Below, piece after piece: positions 1 to 12,398 of a DNA stretch of 64,000 nucleotides (position 1 is its first letter; each line of letters starts with the position of its first letter). Below the pieces are notes generated by a model. It ran no database searches. It saw only the letters and a program-made list of their open reading frames with translations, and was not told where the DNA came from. The position numbers and the translations under genes are program-made. The DNA comes from Nipponacmea schrenckii (lineage: Eukaryota; Mollusca; Gastropoda; Lottiidae), in the NCBI GenBank assembly GCA_030562195.1, contig JAUJPP010000003.1, forward strand, positions 37,578,602 through 37,642,601, written 5' to 3'.

Positions 1-1
1 G

Positions 2-1522
2 TTTACATCTGACATGAAGGAGACCAGAGAAGGAGTTGTTTACCTAAAGAACATGAAAGCCCATGTTTTTGATTTGATATTAAAGTACATTTATAAAGGA
101 GAGACGAGTGAAATGTTCCCAGAATTTGCTGTGGATGTTCTGTATGCCTCAAGTCTGCTACAGATTGTGTCGTTACAGGAACTTTGTGAGAAATACTTCT
201 CTGATAATTTGACATTAAACAGTTGTTTAGAGATCTGGAGGTTGAGTTGTACCATGCATTGTATCAATTTGAAAGATAACGCCTGGACGTTCTTCATGGA
301 TAATTTCGTCGAAGTCAGCCACACTGACGAGTTTTTAGAGTTGAGCAAGGACGAGTTGCTATTAGCAATAAATGATGACAATATGAATGTTGAAAACGAG
401 GAACTGGTTTGCGATGCCGTATTACGGTGGTTTGAGCAGGATAGGAAACGAGTGTATCATCTTTTGGAAATATTTCACAATTTACGATTAGCTCTGATGT
501 CTTATGCCTATATTGATTGCATTACCCGAAGAAAAGCATATATTGCTGAAAATTCCGAATGTAGTGAGTTATTAGAACAAATGAAACATGTGTCTGCCAG
601 AGCAGAAATTGTGTATGGGCAACCTCACATCTTTAGAGAACGCAACGAACACGTGCTCGTTATGGTAGATGGCAGGAGACAGGAAGTGGCTTGCTATAGT
701 ATTTCTCGTAAAAAATGTTTCTCTCTAGCCAAATTCCCATATTTCGCAGACGGTAAAGCAGCATGTACGTTATCAAATGATATTTATGTTTCTGGCGGAA
801 CTTCATCCTATGGGTCGGCAGAAACGCGGTTTGTAAGATTTGAGACTAAACGTAATAGATGGGAATATTGTCTTGCCATGAGGGAACCAAGATGTTATCA
901 TGAACTTGTAACTGTTGGGCAATATATTTATACTATTGGTGGTTTTGCACCAGAAGACGCTGTTAGTAATGTGGAAAGGTATGATACAGTTCAAAAAGAG
1001 TGGACGCGAATAGGAAACCTGGCCATCCCAGTTGGTGGTATGTCCGCAACTTCATTAAATGGAATCATATTTGTATTTGGAGGAAAGAAACATCGAAGTG
1101 AAAGGAAAAATCCATATTTTCAATGTTTCGATACAAGGACAGGAGTATCTACGATACTGGGGAACCTTCCCATTGCCACATGCTGGAGTAAATCGGTGAC
1201 TTTGGATAATATTATATACGTATTTTGTGCTGATGGTAACGTCATGGCGTCAACCCTCCAATCCTTCCCGGCAATCGTCAGTGTGATAAAGAACTTTGAT
1301 TGTAAGAATTTCAGTGTTGTGAATTATAGAGGTGATTTATTGATTATGCAGGCAGGAGAAAATAAACATCATGATATATTGAGAGCATATGACCCATGTA
1401 CTGGTAGTGTTTCATTAGCTAGAGAAAGACTACCAAGATCTTTGTGTGATTCAGATTGGCTCAAAGTCAATATCAATAGATGTCATTTGAAATATGAGTG
1501 TTTGCATGCTACCCATCGGTAA
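2..1522 (+). CDS. BTB-BACK-kelch (KLHL-type) protein, N-terminus cut by window edge
   Basis: The frame is open from the first base of the window. It begins with residues FTSDMKE, which fit the middle of a BTB domain (the usual context is FxAMFTSxMxE), so the true start lies outside. The end of the BTB domain is followed by a BACK domain (about residues 70-190; note the YASSLLQI and LVCDAVLRWFE stretches). Kelch repeats come next, with the blade motifs IYVSGG, IYTIGG and IFVFGG, each followed by a tyrosine/tryptophan partner. Proteins of this class normally bind cullin-3 through BTB-BACK and present a substrate on the kelch propeller. No intron is visible in the 507 codons. The last kelch blades are poorly conserved. 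AATAAA signals at 1708-1713 and 1719-1724 would serve as poly(A) signals. The subfamily was not assigned. Confidence 0.9.
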   Translation, partial: FTSDMKETREGVVYLKNMKAHVFDLILKYIYKGETSEMFPEFAVDVLYASSLLQIVSLQELCEKYFSDNLTLNSCLEIWRLSCTMHCINLKDNAWTFFMDNFVEVSHTDEFLELSKDELLLAINDDNMNVENEELVCDAVLRWFEQDRKRVYHLLEIFHNLRLALMSYAYIDCITRRKAYIAENSECSELLEQMKHVSARAEIVYGQPHIFRERNEHVLVMVDGRRQEVACYSISRKKCFSLAKFPYFADGKAACTLSNDIYVSGGTSSYGSAETRFVRFETKRNRWEYCLAMREPRCYHELVTVGQYIYTIGGFAPEDAVSNVERYDTVQKEWTRIGNLAIPVGGMSATSLNGIIFVFGGKKHRSERKNPYFQCFDTRTGVSTILGNLPIATCWSKSVTLDNIIYVFCADGNVMASTLQSFPAIVSVIKNFDCKNFSVVNYRGDLLIMQAGENKHHDILRAYDPCTGSVSLARERLPRSLCDSDWLKVNINRCHLKYECLHATHR

Positions 1523-2738
1523 AATGACGAGTGGCCAAATATAACATTACTGAATTGGTGTGTAATGTCTGTAGTATACAAACCTCTATTTCATTACAGA
1601 TAGACCCTTCGTGTTAATCTTTGCGTACCGAAAAAGATTATACTAATTAGCTTATTTATTTTAATTATTTGAACGCCATGGCCCATGGGATACACATTTC
1701 AATATGAAATAAATGTGAAATAAAAAGTATACTTCGTATGAAATTTTTCAATATTATTATTTTAATACGGCAATAGGTTACATTTTAGTACATATTTCAT
1801 TCAATTTCGCGTTCAGAGTTTGTAGTATCCACGTAAGTGTAATAATAATTATTAAGAAAAAGTCTATTTGATATGTCGATAACAAAGAAGGTATTCTGGA
1901 GCTTATCCGCTTATTGTTTAGAACATGATTGAAAGAAGAATCTCGTTAGATCATGATTGGAAAGTGTTATTACCCGCTGAAAAACAATAACGAAATATCC
2001 ATTTACATTTTGATCAGATTGTCATTTCTTGATTAAATGTATGTTTCGAAATTTGCGAAAGTGTAATTCTGTTCATTGCTTGATATGAAAATCTAAATGT
2101 ATTTTGCTTTTGAATAAAATTGTGTCTGATATATATTTTAAGAGGTTTTTTTAAAGAATAGCTGTTTAATCTAGAGACGTGTACTATGAATTTACCTAAC
2201 GACATTCAATCATTATGCCAGAAACCCCTGTAAATTGGTTTTTGTTGTATTGAAGTCATGAGGTGGTCATAGTTTTTTCCTCATTAAAGAATGCGGTATA
2301 TCGTTATAGTACTCAAAGTATCGTATTATATCGCCAATACGCTATTTGACATTTCATTCAGGAAGTATGACAAATAACGGCGTGGTTTGGACACGGCACA
2401 ATGACACATAAAATTGGGAAAATATGAATTAAAACCCTTCAACGTTACATTTATGCATAGAAATGATGGAAATAACTTCTTTTTCGTAATGTATTAGAGA
2501 TCTACAGAGTAATGGCTACGATTGGAGATACACTGTATAGAAAAGACGTTGATTGAGGACATATCTCGTGTTAGTGTTCCGTGTTAGTGTTAACACTGGT
2601 GTTAGTACAGAATGGGACACTAACACCGTTGTTAGATATTGTGTGATGATGGTGTTAACACTAACACGAGATTTGACCTTGAATTTTATAGAGGGGCGAA
2701 TGTAATCAGAACCGTCTATTGTGGTTAAAGTTTTGAGT
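1523..2738. other. Convergent intergenic region (3' UTRs)
   Basis: AT-rich sequence lies between two convergent genes. It holds the kelch gene 3' UTR with its AATAAA signals and, near 2563-2671, an inverted repeat described separately. No further coding sequence was recognised. Confidence 0.6.
2563..2671. repeat. Foldback repeat rich in GTGTTAGTG motifs
   Basis: ATCTCGTGTTAGTGTT at 2563-2578 is exactly reverse-complemented by AACACTAACACGAGAT at 2656-2671. Further GTTAGTGTT and ACACTAACAC copies lie between the arms, so the stretch can fold into alternative hairpins. It lies just beyond the stop codon of the ankyrin/SOCS gene, in its probable 3' UTR. Confidence 0.7.
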
Positions 2739-4992
2739 TTAAATGAAATCATCATAACTAGTTCCACGGAAGCCCAAAAACGATCTAAGGACTTCAGGGA
2801 CATCCAATAAGTCCAGAGCAACTCGAAAATATGGAAATGGCCTCAAAGATTTTAGAACCTTTATCCTTGTAAGGCATCGTAGTGAAAGTGGACTTTCAAC
2901 TGTTGCTTTCAGCCATTCGTAATATGGTTGGGAATCATCCGTCTCTTCAAGAAGTCTGTAACATTCACAAATTTCGACCACACCAGATTTATACAATAGG
3001 TCTGCTATCTCATGACATCCCAAGTCTAGACATAAGTGTAAGATGCCCTGATAAAAGGTCATATGCTCAAGAGCAATAATCTTTTTGTGGTCCTGGTTAG
3101 CGCCATATAGTATTAGACTTTTAACATTCTCTATATCCTGGCTTTTAACTGCAAGGTTTATTGGTTTGCGTCCGTTAATTCTTCCATTAGGATCAACACC
3201 TTTCTCTAAAAGAAGTTCCGTAACTTCCCGTTGTTTGTTGGTTAAAGCAACACCAAGTGGTGTTTCGTGATTTAAACTATGGAAATTGATAGGGAAGTTC
3301 ATATCTAACAATATCAGAATGGTTTGAGCATCCCCGTGTTTGACTGCTCTATACATTAGATTCCATTGCTGCTGTGTTGTAGAATATTGCTTTTTTGATT
3401 TTTGAATCATTTCCTTTATGATTTCTTCACGGATAGAACTCGTTGACTCATTATTGCTATTTTTATGAACATTGCGGATCAAACATTCCAATGGGGTGTC
3501 ACCATCATAAAAATCGTTCGTTTTTCCAGTCGAACTAGCGCCAGCTGAGAGCAGAGATTTTACTATTTCATAATGTTGATTCGTTGCTGCTTTATGTAGT
3601 GCTGTTTCGAAATAAATGTTAGTATGGTTCAGTTTACATTTGTTTTTAGAAGTAATAATTGTACCTACGATAGTGCTCAGGCCCAGATCTGATGCTATAA
3701 TGAGAGGGGTGTTTTTAGCCTCGTCCTTTGACTTTAGACTGGCACCTTTTGATATTAAAAATAGAATGCATTCCTCATATTCTTTGATTAGTATGTTCCT
3801 GTCGTTGTAGGAATATTCCAGATTGAAAGTTAGGTTTGGCAGGTCATTTTTGACATCAAGCGTAATGTTTAAAACTCCTCTTGTCTGATTAGATGTACAG
3901 TAATCGGTTCCATTCTCTTTTGATTGTTTCACGGATAATGATGAATAATCATTCAATCGCGCATTCGGTTGTCTTGATTCTGTATTCAAATCTTCCAGAA
4001 AGGCTATGCATCTTTTGTAACATTCCAGTCCAATCAGTAATGGTGGTCTGTCGCTAGCTTTTCTCGTTATATCAACATCAACTTTATCATTCAATATAAT
4101 TTCTCGTACTAAGTCAACGCGACCCAATGAAACAGCAATATGCAATAGAATTTCCTCGTCACGTTTATTGAACAGATTAAAATAATTGATCAGGCTTGTC
4201 TTAATAGGACTGCCAGTTGTTACTATCTGTTGTGTTCTGAAATAAATACACAGTAAACATCATTAGTTGTGTAAAGAGAGATTTGAAAAACGCATTGTTA
4301 AAGTGTATTAGAGTCCCGAAAGTAACTCATTATTGTAATCTTATCAACAGGTTGGCTAAAAAATGAAGGGAAAATCAAAGACATCCAATTATAAATGCAA
4401 AAATTCCTTTTTAATTGGAATTGCCTTAGATATACAAGCCAATCAAACCATACTTTTCTAGGTGGTGAAGATGTCTTATTGCACTCAAATGTTTTTGAGA
4501 GTTTCTATATTGTCAAATGTCCGAATGTAATCCATTTACTAGTAAATGGTTCAAAATGTTCAAATCTAATCTTATTTTTCGTTCACGAGTGCTTGGAATT
4601 TAGTGTTTTATTTAGATGCCTCGCGATCAAAGGAACTAAATTGCTTCACCTCTTACACCTGACCATCTTGTACATCAACGAGATTTTTCTGTCAGAATGA
4701 CCGCAGGTGCTGGCTAATCAAACTTATTTTGTTGTTGGGGGGTGGGGAGGGAAACCCCTCAGACCCTCCCCAATAAACCTATATGGTACGACCGATATAA
4801 GACCCCAATACTTATCGTACTACCTTTATCACGCGACTTTCCCACGAGACACTTACCATAGTTATATCACCAGTGAATCAATGCAACATTTCTCAGTATA
4901 CGATCAATATTTAAGAATAAAAAAAAAACAGGTAGAGTTCATAAAGGTGTAACTAATTACCTGTCTTTATTCCTTCTTTTGAAAAAATCCAT
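2739..4992 (-). CDS. Ankyrin-repeat and SOCS-box protein (ASB-like), 2 exons, 509 aa
   Basis: The coding exons are 4961-4992 (start codon at 4992, context AAATGG, first residues MDFFKRRNKD) and 2739-4236. The donor at 4960 and acceptor at 4237 join in phase 2, and the total length is a multiple of three. The protein holds degenerate ankyrin repeats: LHIAVSLGRVDLVRE near the start, then TPLIIASDLGLSTIV, TALHKAATNQHYEIVKSLL, TPLGVALTNKQREVTELLL and PINLAVKSQDIENVKSLI. A roughly 70-residue low-similarity insert follows the first repeats. The C-terminus (SPLSLRCLTRIKVLKSL, then LDVPEVLRSFLGF) has the form of a SOCS box. That box in this family recruits elongin B/C and cullin-5, so the protein is a probable substrate receptor; the substrate is unknown. 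Its start codon lies about 680 bp from the start of the divergent gene at 5674. Confidence 0.85.
4237..4960 (-). other. Intron 1 of the ASB-like gene
   Basis: This non-coding interval is set by the donor (GTAATT on the minus strand, 4960) and the acceptor (TTTCAG, 4237). It contains a short G-rich tract near 4735-4750 whose complement follows (CCCCTCAGACCCTCCCC), but no gene. Confidence 0.7.
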
Positions 4993-5673
4993 TTCCACTT
5001 TCTCTTGACCTCTTACTACCCAGTTACAATATAGAACAAATAGATTAAAACAAGACACTAAATATAAACGACTATTACATTACTGAAACTCCTATATACA
5101 GTCAATTGTCAACAGTTGTTGACCCAGTTAATCATATATATAGGTCAAACATTTTATTATGAGGTAGAATGACTGTAATATTACACAGATATACTTTTTT
5201 TCGAATATCGATATTTTGTATCCCAGATGGCACCCAATCAAATAATTCTGGGAATATGGTAAAATATGAGGGAGGGGATTAGGTAGTGATGGTTTGTATT
5301 TTCCAAAAGTGAGGAGGGGATGTGGATGCAACAAATCGACACTAGGAAGCAATCATCATTAATGTTTTTGATTTCAGGTGTAACATGTCATGGTTTTTAA
5401 TGAGTCGTATATAGAAAAATATATCATTCGGAAAGGGGCAAAGAAATTATCAGCTATACCAGCATTATGAAGAAATGATGTGTGAAATAAATGTAGTCTG
5501 ATCGCTTTTCCCACACCAATGAGTTACCTCCCATGTATAATGTTCTTACTAAAGAGGCGTGTAGCGTACACAAAATGAAAACATTTAATTTCAAAATGAT
5601 ATTTATTTAAGTTTACATTTAGATTGCCTATTTCTACCATAAAGGAACAAGAGTAGGCTATATTTCATCCAGT

Positions 5674-8600
5674 ATGATTCGTCAAAGATTCGCGTAAGTC
5701 GGTGTAAAAGTTTATATGTTTTCTTCACCATTTGGCATCTTCGTCATTAGCCCATACACTAAAGGCCCTATTCTTTGCCCTGGAAAAAAAATCGGATGGA
5801 TCATAATTATTTACCTGTCGCACCCCACCTCATAGATGTGATGCCTCTTACTGCTGTATGTAGACAAATATAGCCTACGTCCATAATAAGATACATGGAC
5901 TAATATCTGATGAGAATTTAGGCTTTGAATAAAGGTCTGTAGAAGAAGAATCCTACTATTCCTCCTGCTTTTTGTCATCTGTTTCTATCAAATGTTCAAA
6001 TGCTACTCTGATGATACTTTATAATAGATATAATTAAACCAATACACATCTACATTTTTGATTATTCAGGACAAGAATAACAACAAAGAGAGCATTTATT
6101 TTTAATTTGGAGGATGATGATCCAAAACCAAAAGAAAAGGTACAGTAGGTTTGATTATACATGTAGTTCCAAAAACATAATATCAGTTAACTAGCTACCG
6201 ATACCTAAATAAGAATCATTTTGAAGGGGGTTGCTAAACTTTCAATTTATTCTAGTTTGTTATCTTCTCATCTGAAACTTGTGACATGATGTGATATGGT
6301 AAGAGTCTAAGAAGAGGACTTGAGAATAGATTTCAACAGAGCATTTGTCATCCATCTTGATTGGAAGTGGCCACACCTATATTTTATTTTAGAGATAAGG
6401 GCCAGTGATGTGACCCTACTAATAAAATTCATTGATGCCCTTCGATGCCATGGACTTGAGTTGATGGATACAATCCAATTCCAAGGTGCGTCTGTGGTCT
6501 GTGGTCGTTCCAAGATCGGGATTCCTAGGTGTTAAGGATAAGGCTTGCACATTAAAATCTTTTTGTGAGTGACCACGTAAATTAAAATGTTTCCCGACGG
6601 GTTTTTCCCGACGTAATCTGATATCCGCTACAATAAGGGCATCTCCAGCTTCACTATCACAGATTTTTTTGTCATTTCACCCCCATAGTAAAATGACAAT
6701 TGATTCCTCAAACCTCAACTATATGAGGAATGAATGATCAGAGAGTGCTTCATCATCTCACAACTAGATATCAATCCAGAGAAAATACCAAAAATCTGGC
6801 ATTTTCCACAAAAAAAAGAAACACAAATGGCACGCCTCCACGCCATTGTTATTACGTCTTGGCAACCAAGCAGCAGTAGCGCTTTCACTGAGGTCCTCCA
6901 TGAAGCGCCTCCATCCATCATAGGGTATAACAGTACGGTACAAATTGTACGAAACGCGTCGGAGCGAAACAAGGATTCTCTAAAGAGAAAGATTCCTTAA
7001 CTCTTTCATTTTTTAATTTTTTATTTATCACCTTACTCACATGCAATCAAGTTTGAAATAAATGAGAACATTCAAGAATTGAAACGTTTTCTATGGAAAG
7101 AGTTACAGTGGTTGAGAAAACCACCCTGGTGCCAAAATGAGCTCTTTTGAAAGGATTTGAAATGATATGAGTTACAAATTAAGACAATGGTCTTAAATTA
7201 TTATGAAATATTTTCAGACTACAGTTGAAAATAATAGTACTGGAAATGAGATTGATACACCAGATATACCAGATGGTAAGGCACTGTTGCAAGATGTTTA
7301 ATATTTTTAATATTTATTGTATAGCATTACTAGCTATAGTATAAAAACTTACTTTATTTTAAAAGGAAATCAGTTAGTGGGCCTTTTTAATATGAACATA
7401 TTATCTTATTTTAGATATTTAATTAATGGAACAAATTTCATGCTGTCGAAACTTGAGATATGCTTTCAGAATCAGTTAAGTTTTTAAGGATCAGAACTTG
7501 ATTAACGTTTTTACATTATAATGTCAGCTAAATCCTTTTTCTTAAATAATTCATCAGGTTGATTTTTAATCAATCTTTTCATTTCAGTTGATTCAAATAA
7601 AAATGAGAAAGTGGAAAATGTAGGAAAGTATGAAGAAGATTTTTGCACCCCAAACAGTCCACTTAACTGTACTGGAGTACTTAATCAGATACTAAAACAT
7701 CCACCATTAGGGACCTCTACACCAAGAATACCTGTACCACAGAAAAGACCTAAACAATCAACTCATAATCCAAAATCTCTCTTCAATGAAAATACTTCAT
7801 CAAAACTTAGCCATTGTTCTCCAATCAGAAAACTGGCTATTATAAAACCTTCCAGTCAAATTTCTTCATCTACTAACAAAACTACAACCAAAACATCAAC
7901 GTCTCAGAAGAAAATTGCTTTCAATTCTCAAACTGAAACTGTACCAGTACAATCTGCTTCATCACCAGTGCAAGATGTTCAGAATGTTCCTGAGTCACCT
8001 GATTCACCAAATTCTGAGACAAATTTCATTTCCAATTCACCAGAAGTGGTTGTTCAGAATATGCATGTTCAGGATTCTATGAAAGCTTTTGAAGCACAAA
8101 CATTAACCAAAAATACAGGTTTAAGATCGCCCAAAGTAAACAAAGTTGCCAAACTTAGACCAAGATCAGATTTGAGTTCACCCGTATTAGAAGAAGTACC
8201 AGCTCATTCAATTCTTAAACCTGAAAATGAGCAAACACCTACTGATCCTAAAATTAAGCATATAACTCTCTCAAAATCTGCCATCAAACAAGTGTCGATA
8301 GATTCTGATTCACCATTTCCAGAGAATAACAACTCGAACCACAAAGTTATTTCTCCAAGAAAATCAATGCCTGATGTTCCAAAAGTACAAAATGCAACTC
8401 AAGGTAACAAATCAGCAAAGAAAAGTAAGGGAACAAAATCTAACAATAAAGTTCCAAGAGAAGTGAAGTTACTTATGGAACAATGTTATAAAATGGAGAA
8501 CCTTAAGAGTCATTATCATTCAGATACTGGTGAAGTAGAGTTTGAGCAATATACTAGATCACATAAACCTATCTGTTATAATGTAGATACTATGTTAGCT

Positions 8601-9107
8601 AAATTTGACAATCAATCAGTTCCTAAAAAGAGAGCAGCAAAGAGTAAGTTTGTTGTGGAAAAGGGACAGCCAAAACCCAAAAAATCTACCAAAAACCGCA
8701 AAAAGAAAACAACTTCAAAATCAAGTAAAAACATTCCAGAAGATTCTGGAAATTCATCATCATCATTCATCATTAAAAGAAAAAAATCAGCAACTAAAAT
8801 AGTTTCAGATGATGACGGTGAAAATATATATAGAGAGAAAAAACGCAAGGTTTCCAATGAATCTGATTCTGGTTATTGCAAGGAAACTGGAGGTACTAAG
8901 GATCCTAAGAGAAATCCCAGTGCTGTAAGAAGTAAAAGATCTCTTTACACTAGAAATGATGTTGAATTAGATTATGACATATCCCCTTCTACCTCAACTA
9001 CATCCAATGAAAAACATTTTATTAAATCGATGCAACACTTAGTGAAGAAAACAGACTTCCATAAATTGAGAAAACCTCCAAAAAGAGTTAAGAGTGCTAA
9101 TCATTGA
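5674..9107 (+). CDS. Unrecognised Ser/Thr-Pro-rich, lysine-rich nuclear-type protein, 4 exons, 555 aa
   Basis: The proposed coding exons are 5674-5693, 6070-6139, 7218-7275 and 7588-9107. Phases agree at every junction (2, 0, 1), and the donors are good (GC|GTAAGT, AAG|GTACAG, G|GTAAGG). The tiny first exon (MIRQRFA) is the least certain part. The N-terminus reads KRAFIFNLEDDD, followed by many SP/TP sites (CTPNSP, STPRIP, SSPV, SPDSP, RSPK) and several lysine-arginine clusters near the end (KKRAAKSK, KNRKKKTTSK, KRKK). This composition suits a chromatin, kinetochore or cell-cycle protein phosphorylated by proline-directed kinases. One more ordered block, about residues 325-375, contains VPREVKLLMEQCYKMENLK and the motif YTRSHKPICYN. 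I recognise no family. A poly(A) signal AATAAA lies at 9297-9302. Confidence 0.75.
6140..7217 (+). other. Intron 2 of the unrecognised nuclear-type gene
   Basis: The interval includes two stretches of higher GC with short open frames (6320-6535 and 6734-7000). Their translations resemble no family I know. They could be remnants of a mobile element or simply chance frames. Two GTTTTTCCCGACG-like copies sit near 6590-6612. Confidence 0.5.
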
Positions 9108-12100
9108 TATTAAATAGGTTGTTAAGGTTTCCATAAAAAAGAAAGTTTACAAGTGGTACCTTACCTACTCATAAAATTCACACTACAGGATGTTGCATGT
9201 ATTTATAATATTGTGGAGAATCCTCGGACTATTATAACTCAACTTCGTTTTTGATGTTGACTGAATGAACTTTTAGTAGTACAGGACACAAGTCAAAATA
9301 AAAAGCGAAGAAACTTTAAATGTAGTATAATTTTTTTTTAAATTTTCTCTCCATGTAGATTTCCATGCTAATTTGTAGTTATAATTTTAAGTGCTATCTC
9401 ATTTGTATATATTTTTAAACTGTTAAAATTCAATGTATTTCAAATGTTTGAACAATTTCCCCTTTACTGTATTTGACATTTCATTATTATTATTATCGGG
9501 GAGGTATGACACGATACTGTGTGGCGTACTGTTTATTATATTATTCTCTAATTGCCGTTTTTCTATATTTACTGCCTCTCTAAATATTGAAGTAGAGCTA
9601 TCTAGTTCTTTTTCAATATTTGATTTTATTGATCTACACAAAGACTGTAGCTGTATACATAGGTCTAAATGGTTTTGATCTGCAATAGGGTTGTATTAGG
9701 TAGGTTCTTGGCTCATGTTCAAGTTGAAGATAGTTACAGACTGTGATGACAACGAGATGATTGATAATTCTATTCGTAATGCCAGATTTTCTCTGTTGAT
9801 CATCTGACGCCTCATCTGGGATTATCTACCTGGTAGTTTTTGTAATCCCTTATGGTGTTATGTCATTCTGTTTTAACCGCTTATAGTTCCCAAAGTATGT
9901 ATGATTGATGTATAATTGAGGACAGGTGTAACGTGTCAAATCAAATGGGTTTACAAGTTCGATTATTTTCTGATATTTTCGATGAAAAGTAGAAGAAAAA
10001 GGAATTTTAATCTAGTTTAACAACGTCCTTGAGGCATTAATAAATCATTTTCATAAGAAAGACTGATTGAAAGTGGATTCCTTCTGGATTTTATATGTCG
10101 TTTTCATTGATGCTGCAACAGGCTAGGGAATGGGTGCATTCTATGCTTTTCTTTCATGGGAATCCTTTCTAGGTCGTTGATGTAGAGAACCAAGGTCACT
10201 TACTACGATGCATATCAATTGCTATTAAGATACATTTTCTTAAAAATTGCTGACTCGTTTAATCTGCAACAATTATTTGTTGACGGAATGTTTATAGATT
10301 TAAGGCTATAATAATGCACCTAGACCTTGTGATAGACAAGGGTTTCCAGTGCCTGTTATATTATTTATTATATTGGACGATGACAGGTGATAACTAACAG
10401 TATATATTCTAACTCGTCTTTCAATTAATTCTATTGATTATTTACTTTCCAATATAACAGTCTCCTGCAATTTTTATTGCTTATTTACCTGTACAACATC
10501 GTTAAAAAATATCATTTCATCTTCGCTATATTTAATGTATTGTTCTACATGAGATGTCCTGTTGCTCGATATTTTGTTCCAAATTAATGATCTGAATACG
10601 ATATTCGCAATTAATTCAAAAAGTAAACTCGCTATTTCACACTTAAATACACAAACTTCTGAAAATAATTATGTATTTCAAAGAACTTCCTTGATGACAT
10701 TGTTCAGGTAACAGAAACAATTTCTTTTTCAACGTAAATTTAATTAAAGCTATCAAGTTTCAATTAGGCTGAAATTCATTTTCTTCTAAATCAAGAATAC
10801 ATTGTTTGGTCCGTATTGTTTTTCATGAGATCTTTAATCAAGGGGTGTTGATTTACAATCTTTTTATAGACTGAAGTTGAGGCGTCCCTGGAGAATTCAG
10901 ATAGAAACGTATGATGTACGTTGTGGGATCGCCGATAGAGTTTAAAATAGAATAACACAAATGCAAGGATACGGTTCGGGATCCGCCCGGATCGTCGTGC
11001 ATGGTTTTCGTTTTATGTATTTATTTTATGAATTGATAATTTTGCACACGACTGCAGATACCGTAATACATTTCTTGGCACAATGTCGGGTTATTCACTA
11101 TAACACACGTTGCTTTCTATTACCCATTTCAGGATCCTTGTGCGAATTCATTTCCTTTTTTTCTGATTTCCAAGGTTGGAAGGCCTTACTCTAATAAGTT
11201 AGACATGTGAGAAGCGCCTTGTCGTCCGGATGGGCCGAGGATACGCTGTGCACGCACATGATCCTCGACAGTTGGAAATCACAAAAAGAGTATGCAAATG
11301 CCATGGTCTTTTCAAAATTCCCCTCATTGCACACTGCATAGCGTTGGTGCAGAAGCCTATTAGATGCAGAAGGACGTAAAACTCCATTCATTTCATTTCT
11401 ATTTTAGACACGAATTGCTGTAGTATATAACATCAAGGGGGGGGGGGGGATTTGAATTCTGAGTAATAAAACTTTTTGTTATTGTTAATATCATAAATTT
11501 TGATCAGAAAGCAATGCAAAGCATTTTCTCTACTATATGGGTCTTACCTTTCAATTATATAGGGAAACAATGACGCAAATAGGTTCATAAAATAGAAAGC
11601 TTTTATGTTTCCACATTTCGCATATTTCCCATTTTCTTTAAGAAAGGATCCATACCATGTACACAAAGTTTACGAGGTAGTAATTGTAACGTTTATTTTA
11701 TAGGTTAAATGGGTTGAAAAGAGGTTTTCTAATTTTTTATGTGTATCACTTGATTGAAATTTGGAATGGTGCAAGTTGATCCTATTAGTGTACGTTTTAC
11801 AAATAAATGTTGTAGGTAAGAAGGTAATGAAGGAAATAATGCTACATTATATATTTTAAAGCTATGCGTTTTATAACCTGTGAATGTTCATCAGCATCAC
11901 CATCATCATACCCAATGACTGAAATCGGACAAGATATCAGAATATAAAAGTTCTCGATCCATAATACAATTGAAAGATTCAATGAATTTTATGAAATAAT
12001 ATTTTTTATTACGTGTATACTTGCTCTAGGAATTACCAGGCGATCGACCCTCAATTTACCAAACCTAATTAGACTTTCAGAATTCATATCGATATAATAC

Positions 12101-12398
12101 ATAACACATAAGATGGGCCTATAATATTAAATGGTGCAAGTTAGTTTTGATATTGTAAAAACTTTTAATACCTTCTTTTAATACCAACTGCTCTATTGTA
12201 ATTGTGTTTATGTTAATTGTAGATTAACATTAGCAAATATGGTAGTCATGCACGAGAAGCTCAGAGCTGAAACTGTATATATAATTATAAACTTTTGCAG
12301 GCTACCTCATATAAGTCATTCGATCGAAGTTTGTGTAAAACATACCACAAATTTAGTGACATTTAGTTAATATGATTTCATTTTTATATTTTGCTGTA
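9108..12398. other. Intergenic region, mostly AT-rich
   Basis: The start is the 3' UTR of the preceding gene and the end is the 3' UTR of the membrane-protein gene on the minus strand. An island of higher GC at about 11200-11390 has no recognisable product. A G12-13 run lies at about 11437-11449. A dispersed repeat sits near 11690-11810. No gene is supported; the short frames at 10961-11194 and 11191-11391 lack any family signal. Confidence 0.6.
11690..11810 (+). repeat. Dispersed repeat copy (GGTGCAAGTTGATCC family)
   Basis: The copy has two conserved blocks: AAAGAGGTTTTCT and, about 50 bp on, ATTTGGAATGGTGCAA followed by TTGATCCTATTA. The same two blocks recur near 40925-41130 and 53325-53580, and the second appears partly near 12130. 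They are interspersed copies of one uncharacterised element. Confidence 0.65.

Noticed and set aside
6734..7000. 88-codon frame in an intron
   Set aside because: It overlaps an equally open minus-strand frame, with no family resemblance; kept only as a note in the intron entry.
11430..11450. G-run as a quadruplex regulatory site
   Set aside because: It is a single homopolymer run in gene-free sequence without spaced G-tracts; most likely a simple repeat.
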